The position numbers and the translations under genes are program-made. From assembly GCA_024362935.1 (NCBI GenBank), contig JANCRA010000006.1:31427924-31491923 (forward strand): a stretch of 64,000 nucleotides of DNA, in the 5' to 3' direction. The number at the start of each line of letters is the position of its first letter. The stretch's first letter is position 1. Source of the DNA: Setophaga petechia (lineage: Eukaryota > Chordata > Aves > Passeriformes > Parulidae). The notes below the pieces were generated by a model. It ran no database searches, had not been told where the DNA came from, and was given only the letters and a program-made list of their open reading frames with translations. Shown piece after piece: positions 48,301 through 58,971 of the stretch.

Positions 48301-49861
48301 CTTGGACACTTGGCTTTGGTGTGACTTCCTCCCTTGGGTTCAGCTGAGACCACATAGCTCTGGAGCTTGCACATCTCCTCTGACTCCTTGTCCAGCAGAA
48401 CTCTTTTACACAAATTTCTGAGCCTACAGTTTGATGGGATCATAAAATTTTGGATGAGTGGGCCCTTCTCTGATCACTAATTGCCCTTCAGCTCTTAGAT
48501 CTAGACTATTTGTTCCAACTAGTTGTATGGAAATGACAGGCACCTCTCAGGGAGGAAAAGAAAAACATTATAGAAGTCACTTTTTGATTAGGTCAACAAT
48601 TTTTAAAATATATTCTACCTTATTTTTCAAAATAACATGCTTGAACCAGTGCCTGTCACTTCATTAAAATTCTTATACTATTAAACATTTCCCAGGGTGA
48701 ATGCAGCAGCACATGGAGTAAATAGTAATTCTGATACACTTCCCCAATCTAAAGCCTCCAGAGACCCATTAAAAAAAAAAATTAGAATTTTTTCACCTTC
48801 CTACTACACAAAGTACACAGAAACCAGAAATTTTAACTATTCACTAATGTCATCTTATTAGAACAAGTTCTACTTTAATCCTACATGAGAGCAGTGGAGA
48901 TCTGTAATAGTCCAGTATTGCAAAGCTGGGAACCGGTGACTATACAGAGTTCACTGTTAAAAAGTTACTTTTAGCCAAATATCAGAGTTTTTCTTCTGTT
49001 TCCCCAGTTTTCCATGGTACATTCAATGATACATTTGTGGAGACTTTCTGAGAGCCACCACTGAAGGCGAACACACAAATTCTGTGGTATTAATATCCTG
49101 TTGTATGGGGGGATTCAAGGTCCTCCTCATGCCTGGGCAGAGTTAAAGGAATAAAATAGAGATTTATTAAAGGCCTTCACAGGATACACCTTGGGCAGTA
49201 CAAGATCCAGCCGTGGCTACACCCAATATGGATGACAAGTCACAAGTTTTCACACTTCTATGTTTTGGTCCATTTCCATCTTGGGGTAAATTGTCCAATT
49301 CCAGCTCCAGGTTATGCAGTCCCATCCTCTCAGTTTGATCTCCTCAATTCCCTGTTGTTTACACTTTTTAGGCCTGAAGTTGCAGTGGTGCCCTTGTTTC
49401 TGGGGCTGGAAAAGGATTGTTTTGTGTGACTAAGCTGTGGAGAGAACTTGCTAACACGTTATAAGTGGAAAATATGAAGGCTCAAACTTAAGGCTTCACT
49501 CTTATCAGAAAAGTCTTTTTCCGGTGTACAGTATCAACGTTGTAGATATTAACACTGGATATGCATGAATGTCCATTAAACAAATACCCTTTTCCTCGTC
49601 CTCCAGGTGAATCTGGACTTTCACACCAAGGAAGTCACAAGCCAGAGCATGGGGCAGCCCCTGCGCAGCACCTTCGACGCGGCGCAGAGCACGGTGTACC
49701 GGCTGATGGAGCAGGACAGCTACCCGCGCTTCCTGCGCTCCGCCGCCTACCGGGGCCTGCTGCGGGGCCGGCCCGCCGCCCGCGGCCCGCTCCGCCGCCG
49801 CTCCCGCTCCTTCACCGTCAGCGACTTCCAGGGCGTGCGGCCGAACCTCACCGTGTGGTGA
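42258..49861 (+). CDS. RGS18: RGS18, regulator of G-protein signalling 18 (complete)
   Basis: RGS18 is a GTPase-activating protein for Gi/Gq, known from platelets, megakaryocytes and other blood cells. Exons are 42258-42376, 43047-43148, 46124-46185, 47209-47375 and 49607-49861, with all phases matching, giving 234 residues (human 235). The N-terminus [14 protein letters not shown] resembles mammalian RGS18. Exon 2 has [18 protein letters not shown]. The RGS domain has [41 protein letters not shown] and [11 protein letters not shown]. Ser49 in RNRLS and Ser218 in RRRSRSFT fall at the same numbers as the known 14-3-3-binding serines of human RGS18. The last exon is very GC-rich, unlike exons 1-4, and its helix after the RGS box has shifted to Ala/Arg/Gly. 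The end, NLTVW, replaces mammalian AIWL. The stop codon lies in a minisatellite. RGS21 follows in the same direction. Confidence 0.96.
43047..43148 (+). CDS. RGS18: RGS18 exon 2
   Basis: This 102-base exon lies between TTGTAG and GTAAAT. It encodes the basic amphipathic stretch [18 protein letters not shown]. The phase joins both neighbours without frameshift. Confidence 0.93.
46124..46185 (+). CDS. RGS18: RGS18 exon 3 (62 bases)
   Basis: The exon encodes [20 protein letters not shown]. Its acceptor is AAGCAG, so a NAGNAG shift to 46121 would add one Ser in frame. The 62-base form matches the family. Confidence 0.94.
47209..47375 (+). CDS. RGS18: RGS18 exon 4 (167 bases)
   Basis: This is the core RGS box: [20 protein letters not shown] to FIQKDAPKE, between TTTTGTAG and GTAAAG. 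Confidence 0.97.
49085..49480 (-). mobile_element. Probable ERV solo LTR in RGS18 intron 4
   Basis: Read on the minus strand, the sequence resembles songbird LTRs. It has TTTATT (AATAAA reversed) at 49163-49168, then GGCCTTCACAGGATACACC, CCAATATGGATGAC and GTCACAAGTTTTCACACTTC. No internal retroviral genes are present. It is antisense to RGS18 and ends about 130 bases before the last exon. Borders are approximate. Confidence 0.5.
49607..49861 (+). CDS. RGS18: RGS18 exon 5 (last coding exon, very GC-rich)
   Basis: The exon encodes [10 protein letters not shown] to the C-terminus. After [11 protein letters not shown] comes [20 protein letters not shown], then [12 protein letters not shown] rises sharply after about 49650. 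The last codons ACC GTG TGG TGA overlap the first minisatellite unit. Confidence 0.96.
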   Translation: MNLDFHTKEVTSQSMGQPLRSTFDAAQSTVYRLMEQDSYPRFLRSAAYRGLLRGRPAARGPLRRRSRSFTVSDFQGVRPNLTVW

Positions 49862-50970
49862 CAGCCCCGCTCAGCCCTCCTCAATCCTTGTGTCCCCGTG
49901 TGGTGACAGCCCAGCTCAGCCCTCCTCACCCCGTGTGGTGACAGCCCCGCTCAGCCCTCCTCACCCCGTGTGGTGACAGCCCAGCTCAGCCCTCCTCACC
50001 CCCTGTGTCCCCGTGTGGTGACAGCCCAGCTCAGCCCTCCTCACCCCCTGTGTCCCCGTGTGGTGACAGCCCAGCTCAGCCCTCCTCACCCCCTTGTCAC
50101 CGTGTGGTGACAGCCAGCTCAGCCCTCCTCAGCCCCGTGTGCTGACAGCCAGCTCGGCCCTCCTCACCCCCTTGTCACCGTGTGGTGACAGCCAGCTCAG
50201 CCCTCCTCAGCCCCGTGTGCTGACAGCCAGCTCGGCCCTCCTCACCCCCGTGTGTCCCTGTGTGGTGACAGCCCAGCTCAGCCCTCCTCAGCCCCTGTGT
50301 GTCCCCGTGTGGTGACAGCCTGACAGCCCAGCTCAGCCCTGTGTGTCCCCGTGTGGTGACAGCCCAGCTCAGCCCTCCTCAGCCTCGTGTGCTGACAGCC
50401 CAGCTCAGCCCTCCTCACCCGCTGTGTCCCCGTGTGGTGACAGCCCAGCTCAGCCCCCCTCAGCCCCAGTGGTGACAGCCCAGCTCAGCCCTGTGTGTCC
50501 CCGTGTGGTGACAGCCCAGCTCAGCCCTGTGTGTCCCCGTGTGGTGACAGCCCAGCTCAGCCCTCCTCAGCCTCGTGTGCTGACAGCCCAGCTCAGCCCT
50601 CCTCACCCGCTGTGTCCCCGTGTGGTGACAGCCCAGCTCAGCCCCCCTCAGCCCCAGTGGTGACAGCCCAGCTCAGCCCTGTGTGTCCCCGTGTGGTGAC
50701 AGCCCAGCTCAGCCCTGTGTGTCCCCGTGTGGTGACAGCCCAGCTCAGCCCCCCTCAGCCCCAGTGGTGACAGCCCAGCTCAGCCCTCCTCACCCCCTGT
50801 GTGTCCCCGTGCGGTGACAGCCCGGCTCAGCCCTCCTCACCCCCTGTGTCCCCGTGTGGTGACAGCCCAGCTCAGCCCTTGTGTCCCCGTGCGGTGACAG
50901 CCCGGCTCAGCCCTCCTCACCCCCTGTGTCCCCGTGTGGTGACAGCCCAGCTCAGCCCTCCTCAGCCCCA
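49851..50970 (+). repeat. RGS18: Minisatellite, about 28 units of 33-47 bp, overlapping RGS18 stop codon
   Basis: The core of every unit is CCGTGTGGTGACAGCCCAGC, then TCAGCCCT, followed by a variable CCTCACC or TGTGTCC joint. The first unit starts inside the coding exon and carries the stop codon. The rest form the start of the 3' UTR. Variants include GTGCTG for GTGGTG and CGGCTC for CAGCTC. A block of about 188 bases is duplicated within the array. The minus strand is rich in GGG runs. Confidence 0.97.
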
Positions 50971-52235
50971 GCTCCTGCAGCAATCCGGGTGTGTTTTGAA
51001 CCCCAAACCCTCAGCGGGTGTAACTAAGTGGTGAAGCAAAAGAAAATTCACTTACAGCAGGTCAGAGTTCTGGAGCAGAATCTCACTTTCATAGAAAAGT
51101 AGGTGATGTATTGGCAAGACATAACATGAGGACTTTTCATATAGGATTTTTTTTTTTTTAACTCACAGCAAAGGCTGTGATCAGATTTGGGGGAAAATTT
51201 TATTTTCCTGCTTAAACATGTCTCATATAGTGCCATTTGATTTTACCCAACACGTATCCTGGGCCTGTACCTTTAGGCCAGAGTTTCATCACAGTTAGAA
51301 TATCTGTATCCAGTTTTTGCACACATTTATGTTTTTGCAATATTTCCTACACTAAGCACAGAGAATTTGTGGTATTTTGTGATACTGTAAAACACACAGG
51401 AACGTTATTAGATATAATGCAAAGTTACATTTATTTTAACTAAAGACACTGCATAATTAAATCTATAATTAAAATGTGGCCATTGCCTATTTTAAGAGGA
51501 AAGTAAAAATACCTATTTAATTTTTTAGGTTACATTTTTCTTATTCCACATGTCTGCTGTCTATTTTTAAGTTATGATGTATATATTAGCTTTGGCATCA
51601 AATACATGTATTCTAATTTTTTGCAACTAAATGAGCAGCAGCAAGAATGCTATTTTAACACAATGTGTATCCTTAAATACCAGGAGATGTCTATGTATAT
51701 AAATATAAAATATTTCTTCTTTTATTTATAAATAGTCGTGGTATACCAACATTTTTTCTACAGCTCTTGGACTTGGGCAGGGCAACTTTCAGTTCCATTG
51801 GACATTAATATCCTCTCTATAGGTTATAGAAGAGGAAGAAGAAATCTTCTTTTTTATTTCTTTACTATCAAAGACAGACTTTTTTTTTTTTTTATAGTCA
51901 GCACACACAGTCATTCTGTCCTTTTCTTTCACAGTTGATGCAGACATACCTTGAAGCTTGGGGCAGTTCTTAAAATCTTAAACATTGGTTCAGTTTAGGA
52001 AGGGGCTGCAGGATTTATCTGTAACTATGACTTGTATACTACATTGTTTCTTGTGGAATTTAAGCTTTCTGCCCTTCCCTCCCCTTTCTGTAAATGGTGA
52101 AGGAGAAGAGATGCAGTTCCTGAGGATGGGACTTTGTGTTCATTGTTAATTTTGGGATGTATAAGAACTGCTGAATCTGCAGGTTTCCCTGTCTGCTTTA
52201 TTAACTTCCAATAAATCTGATCTGCTTAAAGAGTT
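50971..52235 (+). other. RGS18: RGS18 3' UTR, distal part
   Basis: After the minisatellite the sequence becomes AT-rich with several ATTTA motifs (for example near 51430), as in a regulated 3' UTR, up to the AATAAA at 52210. I find no open frame of interest. Confidence 0.55.
52210..52215 (+). terminator. RGS18: Candidate RGS18 poly(A) signal
   Basis: This AATAAA lies 2.35 kb after the stop codon at the end of an AT-rich stretch, giving a 3' UTR of about 2.4 kb. Confidence 0.55.
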
Positions 52236-52549
52236 GCCAGGATTTGATTTATCATCAGTACATTGATGAGGAAGATGTGAAGACTTCACCTAGGGTTCAG
52301 CTCTAGCTGTAATCACTGCCACATGAAACAAATTGTTACTGTGCACAGAGATCCAAACTCACCTGGGAATGCTGCTGAGCCACAGTGACCCAGGAGCCAT
52401 CTCCAAGCTCTTGCCTTTACCTGGGGAGCAGAGAGGAAACACATTTGTAATGGTGATCCATGCTGGCTTATTCATCACCCTTCCCTGACCTCAAAACACC
52501 AGGCATAGGCTCTTTCTGACTGAGTGCAGTCAGGACCTGGGCAAAGGGT

Positions 52550-52722
52550 TTTTTCACTGAAACAATGGTCAGGCATTGGGATGACCCCACGGTCTCTGGA
52601 AGAATTCAAGAGGCCTCTGGCTGTGGTGCTTGGGGCTATGGCATAGGGCTGACTGTGGCTGGGGAAGGTTAATGGTTGGATTAGATCTTGAAGGTCTCTT
52701 CCAGCCTTGGGGATTCTGTCTC
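52550..52722 (+). mobile_element. CR1 3'-end fragment
   Basis: The phrases AATGGTCAGGCATTGG, TTAATGGTTGGATTAGATCT, TGAAGGTCTCTTCCAGCC and GATTCTGT match a plus-strand CR1 tail. Confidence 0.7.
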
Positions 52723-55700
52723 TAGTATCACCAACAATGTCTGAATGCCAGTTCTCAGATATTTAAAATATGCATGCTCCTGTGTCGTGTATGAGGGTCG
52801 ATGTTGGAGGAAGATATTTGAGAACAGCCCCACCTGAGTGTTGGCACTGGCCTTGTTACCACACAGACAGAAAACCTGCACACTTGCAGCTGAATTCTGC
52901 CCTGGTGTGATTATGTCCATATCTTGGATGGATTGCCATGAAGGAAAGTAATGAAAAAAGTACATCTATTTAATACTGTTCCAAAATCCAACCGAATTAC
53001 AAATATAGTACCCTGAGTAAGACATTTTCATGTTAGCAAAATCCCAGCTGCAAGTCAGAAGGATCTGCAATGATAAATAGAAGTCATCAGGTGCCCTTTA
53101 TTTCATTTCACAGACACATGGAAAATTTTGCTTATCTCCAGGGAGGTCTTCCTCAAACCCATCAGTCTGTGGTACTGACAGTGCGAGTCCCTCTTATGAG
53201 TTTTATAATGAAAACAAACAAATAAGATATTCCTGGTAGCTGTTTATGCATGTGTGTTTTCCAAAGATAATTATGAACCCTAGCTGAATTTACAGCAGAC
53301 TAGTGCCATGGGAACTACTGTAAAAAGAAAGTCAAGATAAACTCAGAGAAAGGAAGGCAAAGGACACAAAGATAAACCAAAATGAAATAATTATCTGGCA
53401 ATGGGGTTTTTTTCTAGAAGAGGCTCCTTTTAGTGAGAGAAAATGAGCACTCTAGTATTTAGTGCTGTGCTGCAGTCCTGAAGATGAACCAGGTATGGAT
53501 TTAGTACAAGTCTGTGATGCTGTTCTAGGATTGATCAGACTCAGGACTGGCCATGCACAGATGTATTTACAGCACAAATTTCTGGGTAGTACCAGAGAAC
53601 ACAGTCAGGTTTCTCTAGTTTTGGCAGAATCCATGCCACAGTTATGTAAATCCTCTTGTTGAGCTGCCCTAATGCAAATAATACATATACTAAGCCTGTT
53701 GGACAAGTACTATTGTTGGAGATTGTTTTATGTAGCAGCTTTCTATATTTATATGTGCCATTCAGGGTTCAGCAGGAGCTCCCAAAATATTCCTCCTGTC
53801 AACACAATAATTTACCCTACCCAAACAGTGCACTTTACTCCTTACATAGGTGAAATCTCAAGACACAAAGCATGAGGGAAGCAATCTGCTGACTTGTGTG
53901 GCACCAAGGTTTTTCTTCTGTTTCAACACTTCAGTCTAATTAGATGCTTTAAATTGGCTGAAGATGCTGTTCTTGTTTAATTTGAGGGAGGTAGAAATAC
54001 ACAGGACCAAATATCTTCTTCCAGTTGTAGATTTGTTACTGAGCAAAAGACAACTTGACTGATTTTTCAACTGACAAAAAGCAAGAATGAAATCTAAGAT
54101 AAAGAATCTCACAGAAGACTGATTCCCATTTCCCAGTGAAGCAGGCAATCAATAACATGGCTCTTACATGCTCTTACATGCTAACTTTTAAGTGACTCAC
54201 AAACAGCAGATCATTTTCCTCTCCTTTTGTCCCCAGCTGCTCAGCCTGCCTTAAATAGCTACTGCTTTGAATGCAGTTCCCTCTCCTTTCCACACAGGCT
54301 GCCAAAGACATCAGCTGAGAAAAAAATTGCAGAAAATCATCTTCCTCTCATCAGTGATTCATATGCTCATGAACTTAAACCTTACTCAGTTGCCTATCCC
54401 AGATCCCACTCTGTTCTTTGCATTTTAGTCAAATGCCTCAATCAAATGCACTTTAAGCTCCTGTGTGGCTCTGTGCCAAAGGAAAAAAATTATTTCCTCT
54501 ATCCACCACCTGAGCTTGCTTCCATTTTTACTTTTCTCCTTGTTAATGTGTTGCTATCTTCCATTTGTTGTGCTCTTATCACTTAGAGCTGGTCTCATAA
54601 AAGCTCCTTCTGGTTTCATACCAAAGGAGTGAATTTCTCTCTTCTTTCTGAAATATAATCTGTTTGTGTAACCTCCTCCTAATTCTCCCTTATACTTTAC
54701 AGGAAATTATGTGAACTCCCAGATTTACAATCTAGTCTCTAACATTGCCTTTTCCAAGAAGGGTAACTAAAATTAACTAGCAAGAAACCCAATCCTACAG
54801 CAGTCATTTGAGAGTTTTCAAGCAGGACAGAAAATAAGACTGAAGCCTAAAAAAAGGACAACTCTGAACTCTCATTTCTTCACCATAAAATTGCTTGTAA
54901 TGAAGACCCTCCTCTTTCTTCACAGCTTAGTGGCCTCATTTTAATTTTCTACAGCTAATGCTATTCCAGTTTTTCCTGGTTGTACATTTTCTTGAGAATT
55001 GTTTCCAGTTCTTTTCCAATGGAGGTTTCTGATTGTACAGCACTTGGAAATCCTGAATATGAGGAGCCCAGAGTGCTGTAAAATATTTTGACAGCTTGCT
55101 CTTGAAATCAAAACATTTCACCTGAAGGGCATAGTTTGCTTGGGTGGAAAATAACAGCTCATTTTCTTATGCAAAACAACTCTGTGGCATACTGAAGGCA
55201 CACAGAGTTATTCACATGGAAAAATATCAATTATTTTGTGAGTTGCCCATGCTGTGCAGTGCTGTGGGAAGGTGGGCATTTAAATAGTATTCTGATTAAG
55301 GTGTATTTGCATCCCCGTGGGACAGGCATTTCCATGTCCTTAGGATGCCAGCAGTGCTTGGATCATGTTGGCTTCTCCCAACATAAGAGATGCACCCAAG
55401 TCCCTGTGGGCTTTGACTGCTCAGGGCAGCAGAACATTAATTTATTTTTTTCTGCTGAGGTTACCTTGTACAAGCCAGCACTATCCAAGCAAATCTCTGC
55501 ATGAAATGGAGTGGAACTAACAGAGGCCAAGTGCTGAGGAGCATTAACACACTGAACTGCTGGGAAACACCAGCACATCCATTGGAGAGTGTGAGCTTTT
55601 CTCACTTTGTGCTCGGGTGAGTACAAGGCAGCCCTTTTAGGAACATATGTCAATGGAAATGATTACTTAGGTAAATAAAGCAATGGTTTGAATATGTAAC

Positions 55701-58544
55701 ATTGATTTAGATTGTCTGTTGTGATTAGTGTCCAGGTCAGATGAACAAAAATGACAGGTCTTATGGCCCACAACAGCCAATAGCTTTTCATAAAGGAAGA
55801 TAATTCAGCAAAACTAAAGACAGTTAAAGAACAAAAGGTGAGCATCAGTAAAAGTCAAGCTGTGAGCCTAAAAGTTCTAAGAATTTAAATATTTCATAAA
55901 TGTGGGGTCCTTAGCAAGTAATATTGGCAAAGTTGGGAACATTAAATCAGATCCACATTCCCTTTTCTAGAGTTTCAGCTCTCCCATGTCATCAAAGGCA
56001 GAGGACTCAGAAATCCACAGTCCTCAGAGGTACTGGAAGGTTAAGCCACAGGCCTGACAGATAAAGAGAAAAATATCCTGCAATGAGCTGAGCAAGTAAG
56101 GGTCTGAGTGCCTCTGGAGGTCCAGTCCCAGCTAGGACTGAGCTGCAGCTCTAACTGTGTGTGTCAGCTGGGTCCAGATTCACAAAAAGTTTAGTACTAA
56201 TTCTATGTGCAATTCCAGCCCATCTCTACGACATATTTCATCTTGTTTGCTTGATGCTCTTTATTATGAATAGCCAACACACTTGCACAAGCAGATGATG
56301 CATTTGTTTTAATACTAAGATCACTTTTTCTCCTATGAATTTCAGTGAAATATTAGAGTTTCCTTCCAGACACTATTAAGTTCCAAGCAGAGGAAGTACA
56401 GAGAAATACAACCAGCTGGTTTCTATGGGAAGAAGTGGCTGTGCCTAACTTTGGTTAGTGAACTTATTTTCATTGCCCCAGTACAAATATCACAACAATT
56501 CTATTAACCTGTTGTGTACCTAAAATATTTCCAGCTTGCATAGACTGAGCAGTCACTGATTGCTCAGAATGTTGTATGGTGATGAGAGTCCCTCACAGCT
56601 TCGTTGTGGTTTTGTGGATTTGAGCAGTACCCCATTAAATGCAAAAGCAATCTGACTGCATCCATCCATTTATTGTGTGTGTAAAATATTCCTGGGTTTT
56701 AGCCTGTGGCTGCTAAGACTGACTTCAAAAATATCCATCAGTCCTGAAAAATCTTGAAAAGATGTTCATGAATCCTTCATTCAGATAACAGGCTATCAGG
56801 TAGAAATTTTAAAAGTGCATGTGTGGCACTATCTGGAATTTTGTTTTGAAATAAATGTATATTATCTGATGAGTTTAATTAAAAATAGGCACAGGTCCTC
56901 AACCTTCCCTCTCATAGTTTCACAGGAGTTAATGGAATAATAATATAACAATGTTAATACTGCTTTTCAAAAAGAAAAAAAAAAAATTGTCATCACAGTT
57001 CTGAGGTGGGTAAATAGAAGAACCACTGGGATTAGACACAGGGTAAACACTGAGAAATTAACAGAGCCAGCCATAAATTATGAATTGCCTAATTTAGTGT
57101 CACCTCTGTCCTCACAACTGAACTGGACTGACTTTTCTGGCATGACACTGTTAAAAAATTCAAATTGTAGCTGTTTACGTTCTGCCCAGCCAGAAGCTCC
57201 ACAGATAAATATCATTTGGATTTTGTATGATGTTTATTTCCTTTTGCCAAAGCTCAAACCTGGGACTGAATCAGGCACAAAGGATTGATGTCAGTGCAGA
57301 TGCTGAAAGTTTTCTCCCCAGCTGTAAGATGCTGAAGTTAGTCTCATGAGCACAATGCACGAAAGGCTTTTGGTCCACTCTGGCACACAAGTTATTCTCT
57401 AAATAATAAAAATAACCAATTAACATTTCTGTTCTTCTGCTATAGTGTTTAGAAGCAAGCAGATGCAAAGCTAAGGAATTACAGAAAGTATTAGTATTTT
57501 GCTGCCAAGAATATTTTTAGTAATATGTGGGACTAAAGGGCATCGTAGGTCATAATTTCTAGTGTTCTATTAGTGAAGACAACAATTTAAAATAATCCCA
57601 TAATTATATGAAGCTCTATCTTCAAAGTACAGAAGAATAGAAAGGGAAAAATGTTCTACTGGGAGACTGCAAAAAACAACAGTTTGTGAAGCCTTATTCT
57701 GGTTTCCAGTCTGAATTTGTTCACTGGCTGCCTCTATACATTTTTTCTTTTGTCAATATAACCATTATGCCAAAATAAATTTTTTTTCTCACCAGGTTAC
57801 CTCTCTGTATTCAGAGGTCAATCATAGCTCCTCTCTGCTTTCATCTTAGAGACAAACTGGTCTTTCATTCTTCTCCTGCAGGACAGTTCACTTCTCCTGC
57901 TTGTCCCACCTCTCTGATTTCATCTCCCTGGAGTAAAATTGACCAGATTCACTGGTTTTTGTCCCATGTGAAGTTCATAAAATAGATTGGCCTGAAACTT
58001 CTTTTACAGATCTACAAAGGATAAGGAATAACCTCTTAACATTGCTAAGGGTGAAACATGGCATGTGGTGCTTGTGTTTTTCTTTCTGCTCTTAGAAGAT
58101 GGACATGGCTAAAATAAGAAAGATGTTCTCAGGCAGGCAGGCAGGAGTCAGCTTTGCTCATGATTGTACCACAGAGGAAAATCAAATGAGACTTAAACTC
58201 CTAAGGCTGCTCTGGTGTAAAATATTTTAATTGAGAAGACAAAAATCCCTAAGTCTGCAAGTTGGGAGAGCTGGGATCCCAGTTCCTGAACCACTGGAGG
58301 TTTATGCCAAGAGGAGACATTAAGAACCAGGAATCTGGGTAATCTGAGTAAAGGATTTAAAGGATTTGGCCTCGGGACAAGATTTGGAGGGAGGCAAGAA
58401 ATCAATCAGTAAGCCTGATTGTTCAGGAGAGTGAAGGACAGCAAGGGTTATACAGAGGGAGCCAAGAGCTGGGGATGAAAGAATAATTACCAAGATCAAG
58501 AGACAAATTACATAGACCAGCAGCTGGCTACAATCCCTTCTCAG

Positions 58545-58690
58545 CCAGCTCCAGGGAGCAATGAGGTCCCCTCTGGAGCTTTTCTCCAGGTTGAACACCC
58601 CAGCTCCCTCAGCTGCTCCTCATCAGACCTGTGCTCCAGCCCTTCAGCACCTGCTGCCCTCCTCTGGACTGCTCCACATCCATGACCCTG
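58545..58690 (-). mobile_element. CR1 fragment
   Basis: CTTTTCTCCAGGTTGAACAC, CCCAGCTCCCTCAGCTGCTC and CTGCCCTCCTCTGGAC match the reverse complement of the CR1 3' region. It lies about 190 bases upstream of RGS21 exon 1. Confidence 0.75.
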
Positions 58691-58879
58691 GGCAGGAATG
58701 TGTTGTGTTTCCATTTCCCCCATTCCTTTTGTATTATGGTCACTATTAGGTGAGAGTGGCACTGCTTAAAAATAGGCCCCATTTCTGAGAGAAATAGTTT
58801 TAAAGAAAATGTTGAGAAGGTTTGTCAGTGTGCATTGTCCTGTTTGGTTATTCACATGCTAACTGTATTGTTCCTGCAG

Positions 58880-58971
58880 TACCTTCAGCTTGAAGATCAG
58901 TCAGAATACAAAACTCTGCCTTCCCTGGGACAGTCAGACACACAAACAGTGGAACAAAAAATGCCAGTGAA
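58880..58971 (+). other. RGS21: RGS21 first visible exon (5' UTR plus start codon)
   Basis: A CTGCAG acceptor precedes the exon and GTGAGT follows it. The last 11 bases are ATG CCA GTG AA, giving MPV and a split codon as in mammalian RGS21. The 27 codons upstream of the ATG are open in the same frame. Because the exon follows an acceptor, at least one more exon lies upstream. Confidence 0.65.

Larger units (their letters stand above)
52236..58879. other. RGS18-RGS21 intergenic region
   Basis: This is about 6.6 kb of mostly AT-rich DNA with two CR1 fragments and no RGS-like exon that I can see. The RGS21 promoter and any non-coding first exon must lie in its right part, but I cannot place them. 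Confidence 0.55.

Noticed and set aside
50094..51034. Proline/cysteine repeat frames after RGS18
   Set aside because: They are translations of the minisatellite downstream of the RGS18 stop codon.
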